Positions 40,490 to 48,606 of a DNA stretch of 64,000 bases are shown here, piece by piece. A program made the translations under genes and the position numbers. The notes below the pieces were generated by a model. The model was given only the letters and a program-made list of their open reading frames with translations. It ran no database searches and was not told the origin of the DNA. The stretch covers positions 62,001 to 126,000 of the forward strand of contig NZ_SMLK01000002.1 of the NCBI RefSeq assembly GCF_004681975.1, read 5' to 3'. The first letter of the stretch is position 1. The number at the start of each line of letters is the position of its first letter. The DNA comes from Ramlibacter humi (lineage in GTDB: Bacteria; Pseudomonadota; Gammaproteobacteria; Burkholderiales; Burkholderiaceae_C).

Positions 40490-40969
40490 TCATGCCGCGG
40501 GCTCCTGCGAGCGGGCCACCATGGTCTCCTTCACGCGCCCCAGCAGCCGGTGCAGCGTGGAGACGTCCTTCTCCGAAAGGCCGCCGAAGGCTTCGACGAC
40601 CCACTGCTCGTGCTGCTGCGCCATGTCGTGGAACTGCTTGCGGCCGCGCGCGGTGAGGCGCACGCGGTAGGCGCGCCGGTCGCCTTCGACGTCCACGCGA
40701 TCCACCAGGCCTTCCTGCACCAGCTGGTCGGTGATGCCGGTGACGTTGCCGCCGGTCACCATCATGCGGCGCGACAGCTCGTTCATCTTCAGCCCTTCGG
40801 GCGCCCGCTCGAGCTGCGCCATCAGGTCGAATCGCGGCAGCGTGGTGTCGAAGCGCTCGCGCAGGCGGCTGCGCAGCTGCTTCTCGACGAGCTGCGTGCA
40901 CGTCAGCAACCGCAGCCAGAGCCGGAGCGCTTCCGGGTGTTCGCTGTGCGCGCGCGCTTCCATGTCCAT
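40490..40969 (-). CDS. MarR-family transcriptional regulator
   Basis: A 159-residue winged-helix protein with the MarR layout: N-terminal dimerisation helices (ALRLWLRLLTCTQLVEKQL), recognition helix region LSRRMMVTGGNVTGITDQL, the wing D-x-R-A-Y motif (EGDRRAYRVRLTARGR) and C-terminal dimerisation helix. MarR proteins bind as dimers to dyad operators and release DNA on binding aromatic ligands. It is the first gene of an operon with the aromatic-acid CoA ligase, and a promoter-like sequence lies immediately upstream, so autoregulation of both genes is likely. ATG at 40969 or 40963 could be used; neither has a clear ribosome-binding site. Confidence 0.88.
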   Translation of the reverse strand: MDMEARAHSEHPEALRLWLRLLTCTQLVEKQLRSRLRERFDTTLPRFDLMAQLERAPEGLKMNELSRRMMVTGGNVTGITDQLVQEGLVDRVDVEGDRRAYRVRLTARGRKQFHDMAQQHEQWVVEAFGGLSEKDVSTLHRLLGRVKETMVARSQEPAA

Positions 40970-40999
40970 GGGAATCCCGGCGGGAGTGAAGACCTGAAT

Positions 41000-41027
41000 A
41001 GTTTAAGCCTGAAGTAATCGGCGTCAA
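41000..41027 (-). promoter_or_regulatory. candidate promoter of the marR-CoA ligase operon
   Basis: On the minus strand TTGACG (41027-41022), a 16-bp spacer and TAAACT (41005-41000) form a good sigma-70 promoter starting near 40993, giving a ~24-nt leader. TTCAGG occurs twice, 15 bp apart, flanking the -10 (41013-41008 and 40998-40993), a possible part of the MarR operator, although MarR sites are usually inverted rather than direct repeats. Confidence 0.45.
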
Positions 41028-41123
41028 TGCCCGCCAGACCTGGCCTGGGCCAATGACCATGAAGCGAATGCGTCCTACAAGCTCGGCCATTGCGGCAGCC
41101 GCTCAGGCTGCAAGAATTTGCGG

Positions 41124-42389
41124 ATGGACCTGCTCGAACGAAGGATCGCCGCCCAGCTGGATGCGCTGCCTGTTCCGGTCGCGCTGAAGTTGCCCGGTGA
41201 AAGGCGGCTGGGCGCCGCCAACCCGGCGGTCACGCTGACCTTCCACGACTGGTCCAGCCTCGCCGTGATGGCGGCCGGCCAGATCGGCCGCATGGCCGAG
41301 GACATCGTGGAAGGCCGCGTCGACGTCGACGGGCGCATGCGCGACCTGATGGCCGCCGCTTCGCACCTGCTGCCCGGCAGCCCGGTGGGCAGCGACACCG
41401 GTTGGTGGACGCAGGTGAGGCGCCGCGCCAAGTCGCTGGCCGCGCACGCGTCGCCGAACAAGGACGCGCAGCAGATCCAGTTCCACTACGACGTCTCGGA
41501 CGATTTCTACGAGCTGTGGCTGGATCCGCGCCGCGTGTACTCGTGCGCCTACTACCGCGACGTGGACATGTCGCTGGCGCAGGCGCAGGAAGCCAAGCTG
41601 GACCACATCTGCCGCAAGCTGATGCTGCGCCCGGGCGAGCGCTTCCTGGACATCGGCGCCGGCTGGGGCGGCCTGCTGCTGTGGGCGGCCGAGCACTACG
41701 GCGTGGATGCCACCGGCATCACGCTGTCGAAGAACCAGCACGCGCACGTCACGCGCCTGATCGACGAGAAGGGCCTGAAGGGCCGCGTGCGCATGGAGCT
41801 GCGCGACTACCGCGAGCTGCGCGAAGACGTGCAGTACGACAAGATCGCGTCGGTCGGCATGTTCGAGCACGTGGGCCAGGCCAACATGCACACGTACTTC
41901 GCCAAGATCCACCGGCTGCTGAAGCCGGGCGGGCTGGTGATGAACCACGGCATCACCGCGGGCGGCGTGGCCGTCAGCGAACTCGGCGCCGGCATGGGCG
42001 AGTTCATCGAGAAGTACATCTTCCCCGGCGGCGAGCTGCTGCACGTGAGCCACGTGCTGCGCGAGATGGCGCTGTCGGGCCTGGAGATGGTGGACACCGA
42101 GAACCTGCGGCCGCACTACGCGCGCACGCTGTGGGCCTGGTCCGATGCGCTGGAGGAGCAGCTGCCGCAGGCGCGGCGCGTGCTGGACGCCAGCGCGCCG
42201 CGCAACGCGGAGAAGGTGCTGCGCGCCTACCGCCTGTACCTGGCCGGCTGCGCCATGAGTTTCGAGCAGGGCTGGATCTCGCTGCACCAGGTGCTGGCTT
42301 CGCGGCCCGACGGCCGCATGGAGACCGGCGCCATCAAGGGCGCACAATCGGCCTTCCCGTTCAACCGCGAGTACATCTATACCCGCTGA
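41124..42389 (+). CDS. cfa: cyclopropane-fatty-acyl-phospholipid synthase-family SAM methyltransferase
   Basis: The 421-residue protein has an N-terminal SCP2-like part and a C-terminal Class I methyltransferase with SAM motif FLDIGAGWGGLLLWAAEHYG (~residues 174-193), FHYDVSDDFYELWLD, YSCAYYR with Cys141 (equivalent to the bicarbonate-binding Cys of E. coli Cfa) and FEHVGQANMHTYF. Cfa adds a methylene from SAM across double bonds of membrane phospholipid acyl chains, usually in stationary phase or acid stress. The ATG at 41124 is chosen over TTG at 41118; no clear ribosome-binding site is seen. Its TGA overlaps the ATG of the DUF1840 gene by one base. The family also contains other lipid methyltransferases, so exact chemistry is not proven. 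Confidence 0.87.
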   Translation: MDLLERRIAAQLDALPVPVALKLPGERRLGAANPAVTLTFHDWSSLAVMAAGQIGRMAEDIVEGRVDVDGRMRDLMAAASHLLPGSPVGSDTGWWTQVRRRAKSLAAHASPNKDAQQIQFHYDVSDDFYELWLDPRRVYSCAYYRDVDMSLAQAQEAKLDHICRKLMLRPGERFLDIGAGWGGLLLWAAEHYGVDATGITLSKNQHAHVTRLIDEKGLKGRVRMELRDYRELREDVQYDKIASVGMFEHVGQANMHTYFAKIHRLLKPGGLVMNHGITAGGVAVSELGAGMGEFIEKYIFPGGELLHVSHVLREMALSGLEMVDTENLRPHYARTLWAWSDALEEQLPQARRVLDASAPRNAEKVLRAYRLYLAGCAMSFEQGWISLHQVLASRPDGRMETGAIKGAQSAFPFNREYIYTR

Positions 42390-42712
42390 TGCTGTACAAG
42401 TTCAAGAGCAAGGCCACCGGCGACCTGATCATGCTGGAGTCCAATGGGCGCCGGGTGCTGGAGATCATCGGCAAGGACGCCGGCCCCAAGGGCATCATCG
42501 AAGCGGGCCAGATGCCCGCCGCCGTCTCGGCGCTCGAGGCGGCCATCGCGAAGGAGGAAGCCGACCACCAGGCCGCCGCCGACGAAGCCAAGGCCGCCGG
42601 CAAGGGCGCGCCGAAGGCACCCGACGTGTCACTCCGTCAGCGCGCGGTGCCCTTCATCGACATGCTCAAGCGCGCCGAGAAGGCGGGCGCGGACGTGGTC
42701 TGGGGCGTCTGA
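42389..42712 (+). CDS. DUF1840 domain-containing protein
   Basis: The 107-residue protein starts MLYKFKSKATGDLIML, the signature opening of DUF1840 (PF08895), a small cytoplasmic family largely confined to Betaproteobacteria. It continues with MLESNGRRVLEIIGKD, an Ala/Lys-rich central helix (EAAIAKEEADHQAAADEAK) and ends with PFIDMLKRAEKAGADVVWGV. Function is unknown. Its ATG at 42389 overlaps the upstream stop by one base, so it is translationally coupled to the cyclopropane-synthase gene. Confidence 0.88.
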   Translation: MLYKFKSKATGDLIMLESNGRRVLEIIGKDAGPKGIIEAGQMPAAVSALEAAIAKEEADHQAAADEAKAAGKGAPKAPDVSLRQRAVPFIDMLKRAEKAGADVVWGV

Positions 42713-42721
42713 AAGCGGACT

Positions 42722-42808
42722 CCCTTACGCAGAGTGCGCAGAGGTTTCGCAGAGCACGCGGAGAAGGAAAAACATTGGAGTCGCTTCTCTGCGTGCTCCG
42801 CGTAAGGG
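42722..42808. repeat. intergenic palindromic element, type 2, probable bidirectional terminator
   Basis: CCCTTACGC (42722-42730) is complemented by GCGTAAGGG (42800-42808). Inside it a 15-bp stem with one mismatch pairs GAGCACGCGGAGAAG (42752-42766) with CTTCTCTGCGTGCTC (42784-42798) around a 17-base loop. It sits between convergent genes and shares its plan and the CTCCC(G/T)TACGC-type outer end with the element at 38734-38841, although the bodies differ in sequence. Confidence 0.65.
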
Positions 42809-42818
42809 TGTTCTGGCT

Positions 42819-43811
42819 TTAGTCCACCTTCGCGCCGCTCGCCTTCACCACCGGCTGCCACTTCTTCAGTTCGGCGTCGATGTGCGCCGCGAATTGCTGC
42901 GGCGTGCTGCCGCTGGGGATCGCGCCCTGCGCCAGCAGCTTTTCCTTCATCTCCGGCGTCGCCAGCGCCTTCGCCACTTCCTGCTGGATGCGGTTGGCGA
43001 TCTCGGGTGACAGGCCGGCGGGGCCCAGCAGGCCGAACCAGGAACTGGCTTCGTAGCCTTTCAGGTTGGCCGCCTGTTCCACCGTGGGCACGCCGGGCAG
43101 CGCCGCCGAAGGTTGCGAGCTGGTGACGGCCAGCGCCTTCAGGCGGCCCGACTTGATGAGCTGCATCGAAGACGGCAGGTTGTCGAACATCACGTCCATG
43201 TCGCCGCTCACCAGGCTGAGCAGGGCGGGGCCCGAGCCGGTGTACGGGAAGTGCGTCATGTAGGTGCCGGTCATCGACTTGAACAGCTCGCCGGCCAGGT
43301 GGATGGACGTGCCGTTGCCGCTGGAAGCCATGTTCAGCTTGCCGGGGTTGGCCTTGGCGTAGCGGATGAAGTCGGCGACGTTGTTGATGTGGTTGGCCGC
43401 GGCCTTCTGCGCGGGCACCACCATCACGTTGGGCACCGCGGCCACCATGGTGATGGGCGTGAAGTCCTTCTGCGGGTCGAAGGGCATCTTCGCGTACAGC
43501 CACTTGTTGATGCTCTGCGTGCCCACGGTGCCCATCAGCAGCGTGTAGCCATCGGGCTGCGCCTTCGCCACGATGTCGGCGCCGATGTTGCCGCCGGCGC
43601 CGGGCTTGTTGTCGACGATGAACTGCTGGCCGAACGCTTTCGACAGCTCCTGCGCGGTGGCGCGCGCCAGGATGTCGGTGGTGCCGCCGGGCGCGAACGG
43701 CACGACCACGCGCACGGGCTTGGTGGGGTAGCCGGACTGCGCCAGCACGGGCAGGGCGGCGGCCGCGGCCAGCGCGACGAGCACGCGGCGGCCGATGAGG
43801 GTGCGGGTCAT
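42819..43811 (-). CDS. Bug-family tripartite tricarboxylate transporter substrate-binding protein
   Basis: The 330-residue protein has a signal peptide ([19 protein letters not shown]), then [19 protein letters not shown], the diagnostic first strand/loop of Bug (TctC) receptors, followed by [20 protein letters not shown] and [13 protein letters not shown]. Bug proteins are periplasmic receptors for carboxylates and related solutes, massively expanded in Burkholderiales, often without partner TctA/TctB genes, as here. It follows a second Bug gene on the same strand with a hairpin between them, so it may be transcribed separately. ATG 43811 lies after an AGGAG (GAACCAGGAGACTTCGA). The ligand is unknown; proximity to CoA ligases suggests an organic acid. 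Confidence 0.92.
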   Translation of the reverse strand: MTRTLIGRRVLVALAAAAALPVLAQSGYPTKPVRVVVPFAPGGTTDILARATAQELSKAFGQQFIVDNKPGAGGNIGADIVAKAQPDGYTLLMGTVGTQSINKWLYAKMPFDPQKDFTPITMVAAVPNVMVVPAQKAAANHINNVADFIRYAKANPGKLNMASSGNGTSIHLAGELFKSMTGTYMTHFPYTGSGPALLSLVSGDMDVMFDNLPSSMQLIKSGRLKALAVTSSQPSAALPGVPTVEQAANLKGYEASSWFGLLGPAGLSPEIANRIQQEVAKALATPEMKEKLLAQGAIPSGSTPQQFAAHIDAELKKWQPVVKASGAKVD

Positions 43812-43865
43812 TCGAAGTCTCCTGGTTCGTTGGGATCGGCGGCCAGCCCGCCGCCATCAAGCAAA

Positions 43866-43885
43866 TGGCCGCCCGAAGGCGGCCA
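43866..43885 (-). terminator. hairpin downstream of the first Bug gene
   Basis: A perfect 8-bp stem, TGGCCGCC (43866-43873) with GGCGGCCA (43878-43885), has the loop CGAA, which on the minus strand is the very stable TTCG tetraloop. Minus-strand sequence after the stem begins TTTGC, a short T run, so it may be an intrinsic terminator or an attenuating hairpin between the two Bug genes. Confidence 0.5.
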
Positions 43886-43909
43886 CGGCGCGTGCGCGCG
43901 GAACGGGCA

Positions 43910-44893
43910 TCAGTCGGCGTAGACGCCGGCCGCCTTGATGATGGGGCTCCACTTGGCGATCTCGGCCGCGACGAACTTCTTGTGCTCGGCGGGTTCGACG
44001 CGCTTGTCGGCCACGACCACGGCGCCCAGGCCTTCCTGCTTCTTGATGAACTCGGGGTCCTTCAGGGCGGCCTTCAGGGCTTCGTTCAGCTTGTGCAGCA
44101 CCGGTGCAGGCGTGCCCTTCGGCGCGTACAGGCCGTGCCAGATCGTCACTTCGAAGTTCTTCAGGCCGGCTTCCTGCAGCGTGGGCAGGTCCTTCAGCGC
44201 GGGCGTGGTCAGGCGCTTGTTGGTGGTGACGGCGAACGCCTTGACCTTCTTGCCCTCGATCTGCGAGGTGGTGTTGGTCGTCTGGTCGCACATCAGGTCG
44301 ATCTGGCCGCCGATCAGGTCGGTCATGGCGGGGCCGGTGCCCTTGTACGGCACGGGCGTCATGTCGGTCTTGATCGCGGTCTGGAACAGCAGGCCGCACA
44401 GGTGCGAGGCCGAACCCACGCCGGCGTTGCCCAGGTTGATCTTGCCCTTGTTCTGGGCGATCCAGCCGGTGAGGTCCTTGTAGCTGGTGGCCGGCAGCGC
44501 GGGCTTGCCGATCAGCGTCATGGGCACGTCGTTGATCATGCCCAGGTACTCGAAGTCGCTCTCGACCTTGAACGGGATGTTGCGCACCAGCGTGGGCATG
44601 GTGGCCATGCCGATGTGGTGGACCATCAGCGTGTAGCCGTCCGGCGCCGAATGGGCGACCTTGTTGGCGCCGATGGAGCCGCCCGCGCCCGCGGCGTTGT
44701 CCACCACGATGGTGGCGTTGGCGCCCAGGGGCTTGCGCATGGCTTCGGCCAGGTCGCGCGCCACGCGGTCGGTGGGGCCGCCGGCCGCGAACGGCACGAC
44801 GATGGTGATCGGCTTGTCGGGGAAGTTCTGCGCCTGGGCCGCGGTGGCGGCGAGGACGGCCAGCGGCAGCAGGGACTTGAGCAGCTTGTTCAT
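43910..44893 (-). CDS. Bug-family substrate-binding protein (second copy)
   Basis: The 327-residue product starts at ATG 44893 (MNKLLKSLLPLAVLAATAAQAQ, a signal peptide) with AGGAG ten bases upstream; a longer frame to 44953 is not needed. The Bug hallmark FPDKPITIVVPFAAGGPTD follows, then VDNAAGAGGSIGANKVA and PDGYTLMVHHIG. Like its neighbour it is a periplasmic receptor for an organic acid or similar solute, without TctA/B permease genes nearby. It is only distantly similar to the neighbouring Bug protein, so it is not a recent duplicate. It lies 105 bases after the PaaK-like gene on the same strand and may be the tail of the large transport operon. Confidence 0.92.
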   Translation of the reverse strand: MNKLLKSLLPLAVLAATAAQAQNFPDKPITIVVPFAAGGPTDRVARDLAEAMRKPLGANATIVVDNAAGAGGSIGANKVAHSAPDGYTLMVHHIGMATMPTLVRNIPFKVESDFEYLGMINDVPMTLIGKPALPATSYKDLTGWIAQNKGKINLGNAGVGSASHLCGLLFQTAIKTDMTPVPYKGTGPAMTDLIGGQIDLMCDQTTNTTSQIEGKKVKAFAVTTNKRLTTPALKDLPTLQEAGLKNFEVTIWHGLYAPKGTPAPVLHKLNEALKAALKDPEFIKKQEGLGAVVVADKRVEPAEHKKFVAAEIAKWSPIIKAAGVYAD

Positions 44894-44998
44894 GGTTGGT
44901 TCTCTCCTGGGGACGGAAACCGGCGGATCATGGCAGTGGCTTGGCGCCGCCACATCGCGGGAAGTACGTAGACCAGACTCATGCGTGGCGTACCCCTG

Positions 44999-46246
44999 TC
45001 ATTTGTACGAACGGGCGTCCTCGATCACCTTGCCGTCGTTGGGCAGGCTGCCCGGGGCCAGCACTTCCACCTCGCCGCGCAGCTTGGTCACGTCGCGGAT
45101 CGCCTCGCCGATGCGGTCGGCCAGGCCCTGGGGGGCCGAGGCGGCTTCCACTTTCAGCGTCATGTGGTCGTTGGCCATCTCGCCGGTGACCACCAGGCGG
45201 GCCTTCAGCACCTCCGGGAAGCGGCGGGTGACCTCGGCCACCTGGCCCGGGTGCACGAACATGCCGCGGATCTTGGTGGTCTGGTCGGCCCGGCCCATCC
45301 AGCCCTTGATGCGCTGGTTGGTGCGGCCGGTGGGGCAGGCGCCGGGCAGAAGGGCCGACAGGTCGCCGGTGCCGAAGCGCACCAGCGGGTAGTCGGCGTT
45401 CAGCGTGGTGACCACGACTTCGCCGACTTCGCCTTCGGCCACCGGGTCGCCGGTGCCGGGGCGAACGATCTCCACGATGACGCCCTCGTCGATCACCAGC
45501 CCCTGGCGGGCGGACGTCTCGTACGCGATCAGGCCCAGGTCGGCGGTGGCGTAGCTCTGGTAGGCATCGACGCCGCGGGCCGAGAACCAGTCGCGCAGGC
45601 TGGGCGGCAACGCTTCGCCGCCGGTCAACGCCTTGCGCAGGCTGCGCACTTCGGCGCCGGCCTCTTCGGCCTTCTCCAGCAGGATGCGCAGGAAGCTGGG
45701 CGTGCCGGTGTACGCGGTGGGCCGCAGTTCGGCCATGGCCTGCAGCTGCTGCTCGGTCTGGCCCACGCCCGCCGGGAAGACGGTGCAGCCGATGGCATGC
45801 GCGCCCGCTTCCATGATGAAGGCGCCCGGCGTCATGTGGTAGCTGAAGGCGTTGTGCACCAGGTCGCCGGGACGGAAGCCCGCGGCATACAGGCTGCGGG
45901 CGCTGCGCCAGTAGTCGCGCGACTGGCCTTCGGGTTCGTAGATCGGGCCGGGCGAAGAGAACACGCGGCCCATGCCGGGGCCGCGCACCAGCGCGGAGAA
46001 GCCGCCGAACGGATCGGATGGCACCGACGCGCGCTGGCGCTCATGCAATTCGTGCTTGCGCACTACCGGCAGCTTCGCCAGCGCGGCGCGCGACGTGACC
46101 TGGCCTGCGTCCACGCCTTCCAGCACCTGTGCGTACGCCGGCGCGGCCTTCTGCGCGTGCGCCACGTGGCGCGGCAGGGCCGCCATCAGCTGCGCCTCGC
46201 GTTGCGCGGGCTCGCGCGTTTCCAGCGCGTCGAAGAATTCGCTCAT
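44999..46246 (-). CDS. PaaK-like (phenylacetate-CoA ligase family) AMP-binding protein with degenerate P-loop
   Basis: The 415-residue protein starts at ATG 46246 with GGAGG five bases upstream. It has PaaK-family features: KLPVVRKHEL, SYHMTPGAFIMEAGAHAIGC, YTGTPSFLRILLEKA, SYATADLGLIAYE and YPLVRFGTGDLSAL, and a C-terminal domain with RIKGWMGRADQTTKIRGMFV. The family makes acyl-CoA thioesters of aromatic acids. The usual SSGTTG-type P-loop is replaced by SSPGPIYEPEG at residues 97-107, so the ATP phosphate-binding loop is unusual and activity cannot be assumed. It lies 16 bases downstream of the LivF-like ATPase gene, as part of the transport operon. Confidence 0.85.
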   Translation of the reverse strand: MSEFFDALETREPAQREAQLMAALPRHVAHAQKAAPAYAQVLEGVDAGQVTSRAALAKLPVVRKHELHERQRASVPSDPFGGFSALVRGPGMGRVFSSPGPIYEPEGQSRDYWRSARSLYAAGFRPGDLVHNAFSYHMTPGAFIMEAGAHAIGCTVFPAGVGQTEQQLQAMAELRPTAYTGTPSFLRILLEKAEEAGAEVRSLRKALTGGEALPPSLRDWFSARGVDAYQSYATADLGLIAYETSARQGLVIDEGVIVEIVRPGTGDPVAEGEVGEVVVTTLNADYPLVRFGTGDLSALLPGACPTGRTNQRIKGWMGRADQTTKIRGMFVHPGQVAEVTRRFPEVLKARLVVTGEMANDHMTLKVEAASAPQGLADRIGEAIRDVTKLRGEVEVLAPGSLPNDGKVIEDARSYK

Positions 46247-46262
46247 CGTCCCTCCTCGCGCC

Positions 46263-47096
46263 TCAGGCCAGCCAGCGCTTGCGGCGCTTGTAGCTCTTGA
46301 CGTCGCGGAAGCTCTTGCGCTCGGCACCGCCCATGCCGAGGTAGAACTCCTTGACGTCCTCGTTGTTGGCCAGTTCGGCCGCCGGACCGTCCATCACGAT
46401 GCGGCCGCTTTCCATGATGTAGCCGTAGTTGGCGTACTTCAGCGCCATGTTGGTGTTCTGCTCCGCGAGCAGGAACGTCACGCGTTCCTTGGCGTTGAGG
46501 TCCTTCACGATCTCGAACACCTCTTCCACGATCTGCGGCGCCAGGCCCATCGAAGGCTCGTCCAGCAGCACCATGCTGGGGTTGGCCATCAGCGCGCGGC
46601 CGATGGCGCACATCTGCTGTTCGCCGCCCGAGGTGTAGGCCGCCTGTGAACCGCGCCGCGTCTTCAGGCGCGGGAAGTAGGCGTAGACCTTCTCCAGGCC
46701 GGCCGCGACCTCGGACTTGCTGGCGCGCGTGTACGCGCCGGTGAGCAGGTTCTCCTCGATGGTCAGGTGCGCGAAGCAGTGCCGGCCTTCCATCACCTGC
46801 ACGACGCCGCGGCGCACCAGCTCCGCGGGCGAGAGGTTCTCGATGCGCTCGCCGCGCAGTTCGATGGAGCCCTTGGTGACTTCGCCGCGCTCGCCCTTGA
46901 GCAGGTTGGACACCGCGCGCAGCGTGGTGGTCTTGCCCGCGCCGTTGCCGCCCAGCAGCGCCACGATGCCGCCTTCGGGCACCTGCAGCGACACGCCCTT
47001 GAGCACCAGGATCACGTGGTTGTAGATGACCTCGATGCCGTTGACGTTCAAGACGATCGGCGGGCTTCCGGGGGCGTTCGAGTTGGAAGTGTTCAT
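46263..47096 (-). CDS. Liv-type ABC transporter ATP-binding protein (LivF-like)
   Basis: The 277-residue protein carries Walker A GGNGAGKT at 49-56, signature TSGGEQQMCAIGRAL (the first residue is T rather than the common L), and Walker B MVLLDEPSMGL, followed by the LivF-typical LAEQNTNMALKYANYGYIMESGRIVMDG. It would energise import together with the LivG-like ATPase at 50825-51670. It extends past the usual LivF end with a basic tail (AERKSFRDVKSYKRRKRWLA). Start chosen at ATG 47096 (MNTSNSNAP); no ribosome-binding site is obvious, and the frame is open to 47156. Substrate class is inferred from co-encoded acyl-CoA ligases to be a carboxylate rather than a branched-chain amino acid. Confidence 0.9.
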   Translation of the reverse strand: MNTSNSNAPGSPPIVLNVNGIEVIYNHVILVLKGVSLQVPEGGIVALLGGNGAGKTTTLRAVSNLLKGERGEVTKGSIELRGERIENLSPAELVRRGVVQVMEGRHCFAHLTIEENLLTGAYTRASKSEVAAGLEKVYAYFPRLKTRRGSQAAYTSGGEQQMCAIGRALMANPSMVLLDEPSMGLAPQIVEEVFEIVKDLNAKERVTFLLAEQNTNMALKYANYGYIMESGRIVMDGPAAELANNEDVKEFYLGMGGAERKSFRDVKSYKRRKRWLA

Positions 47097-47156
47097 CGGT
47101 GATGGGCGGCAGGAAGGCTGGGGTGGAGGCACGCGCGGGGAGTGCCCCCACCCCAA

Positions 47157-47176
47157 CCCTCCCCCAGTGGGGAGGG
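47157..47176. repeat. GC-rich hairpin between the binding-protein and LivF-like genes
   Basis: CCCTCCCC (47157-47164) pairs perfectly with GGGGAGGG (47169-47176) around a CAGT loop, within a C/G-rich stretch that lies downstream of the binding-protein stop on the minus strand. This looks like a dispersed intergenic hairpin. It has no T run, so it may reduce read-through or stabilise the upstream mRNA segment rather than terminate fully. Confidence 0.45.
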
Positions 47177-47192
47177 AGGAAGGCCGGTCAGG

Positions 47193-48512
47193 TCAGGACT
47201 GGCATTGGGCGGCGGTACGAGCCGTCAGCTTCTTTTCGGCCAGGTACTTCTCGGCGCCGGCCTTGACCATCGGCTTGATGATCTGCTCGTCGGCCTGGTA
47301 CCAGTCGCTGCTGAAGTTCCACTTGCTGCCGTCCCAGGTCTGCACGCGCACCCAGGTGGACCCCATGTGGTCGCTGCAGCTGGTGGACAGCGGGCGCATC
47401 ACGCCGGCCAGGCCCAGCTGGTCCAGGCGCTTCTGGTCCAGGTTCAGGTTCTCCAGGCCCCAGCGCACCTGCTCGGGCGTCATGACCTTGCCCTTGCCGA
47501 AGCGCTCCTGCGCGCGGCGCACGGCTTCGATGCTCAGCGCCTGGATGATCACGCCGCGGGTGTAGAGCACCTGGCCCACTTCGTCCTTCGGTCCCGTGCC
47601 CTGGCCCTTGTCGTGCACGTACTTCAGGATGTCCTGGATCACCTTGGGCTGCGTGCCCGAGCTGTTCAGGTTCAGCGCGTTGTAGCCCTTGGCGCCTTCG
47701 CCGACGTCCTTGACGTCCGGCTCCGCGCCGGCCCACCACACGCCGTACATCTTGTCGCGCGGGTAGCCGGTGGCCTGCGCTTCCTTCAGCGCGGTGGAGT
47801 TCATCACGCCCCAGCCCCACAGCAGCACGTAGTCGGGACGCTGCTGGCGCACCTGCAGCCAGGCGGCCTTCTGCTCCACGCCGGGCGCCGTCACGGGGAT
47901 CAGCGACAGCTCGAAGCCGTTCATGCGGGCGCGTTCCTGCAGCAGTGGGATCGGTTCCTTGCCGAACGGCGAGTCGTGGTAGACGAGGGCGATCTTCTTG
48001 CCCTTGAGGTTGCCGTTCTCCTTCTTCATGATGTGCTGGATCAGCACGTCGGCGCCGGTCCAGTAGCTGCCCATCAGCGGGAAGTTCCAGGGGAAGGCCA
48101 GGCCGTCCTGCGCCACCGACAGGCCATAGCCCAGGGTCAGCAGCGGGATCTTGTCGTTGACCACCTTGTCGGTCAGCGCGAAGGTGATGCCGGTGGCCTG
48201 CGGGTCGAACAGCGTGACGCCCGGGCGACCCTTCAGGCGCTCGTAGCACTCCACGCCGCGGTCGGTGGCGTAGCCGGTTTCGCATTCCTCCCAGGTCAGC
48301 TTGACGCCGTTGATGCCGCCGTCGCGGGCGTTGATCATCTTCAGGTAGTCCTGCTTGCCGTTGGCCCACGGCGTGCCGTTGGGCGCGTACGGTCCCGTGC
48401 GGTACGACAGCAGCGGGAAGAACTGTTCCTTGGCCTGGGCGAAAGCCGTGCCGGTGGCGCCGAGCGCGGTCCCGGCCACCAGGCAGGCCAGGGCGAGGGA
48501 ACGAAACTTCAT
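47193..48512 (-). CDS. Liv-type ABC transporter periplasmic substrate-binding protein
   Basis: The 439-residue protein starts at ATG 48512 with AAGGAG six bases upstream and has a signal peptide (MKFRSLALACLVAGTALG, cleaved after TAFA). It is a type I periplasmic binding protein of the LivK/amide-binding kind: FFPLLSYRTGPYAPNG, GINGVKLTWEECETGYATD, the PLLTLGYGLSVAQDG hinge and GKKIALVYHDSPFGKEP. At ~440 residues it is longer than LivK (~370), as in receptors for aromatic acids and other non-amino-acid solutes. It belongs to the same minus-strand operon as two permeases and two ATPases. The ligand is unknown. Confidence 0.9.
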   Translation of the reverse strand: MKFRSLALACLVAGTALGATGTAFAQAKEQFFPLLSYRTGPYAPNGTPWANGKQDYLKMINARDGGINGVKLTWEECETGYATDRGVECYERLKGRPGVTLFDPQATGITFALTDKVVNDKIPLLTLGYGLSVAQDGLAFPWNFPLMGSYWTGADVLIQHIMKKENGNLKGKKIALVYHDSPFGKEPIPLLQERARMNGFELSLIPVTAPGVEQKAAWLQVRQQRPDYVLLWGWGVMNSTALKEAQATGYPRDKMYGVWWAGAEPDVKDVGEGAKGYNALNLNSSGTQPKVIQDILKYVHDKGQGTGPKDEVGQVLYTRGVIIQALSIEAVRRAQERFGKGKVMTPEQVRWGLENLNLDQKRLDQLGLAGVMRPLSTSCSDHMGSTWVRVQTWDGSKWNFSSDWYQADEQIIKPMVKAGAEKYLAEKKLTARTAAQCQS

Positions 48513-48606
48513 GGATGTCTCCTTGTGTGTAGTGAAACGTGCGGGAACCACATGACAGCGGATCGGGAATCAGGACGCATCGGGACTTGCCGCTAGGGGT
48601 TCGCCC

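Noticed and set aside
44894-44998. Possible small gene or promoter between the PaaK-like and Bug genes
   Set aside because: No convincing ORF or promoter hexamers with suitable spacing could be identified; left as unassigned spacer.
47193-48369. 393-codon alternative minus-strand frame inside the binding-protein gene
   Set aside because: Out-of-frame shadow of a clear periplasmic binding protein with signal peptide and ribosome-binding site.
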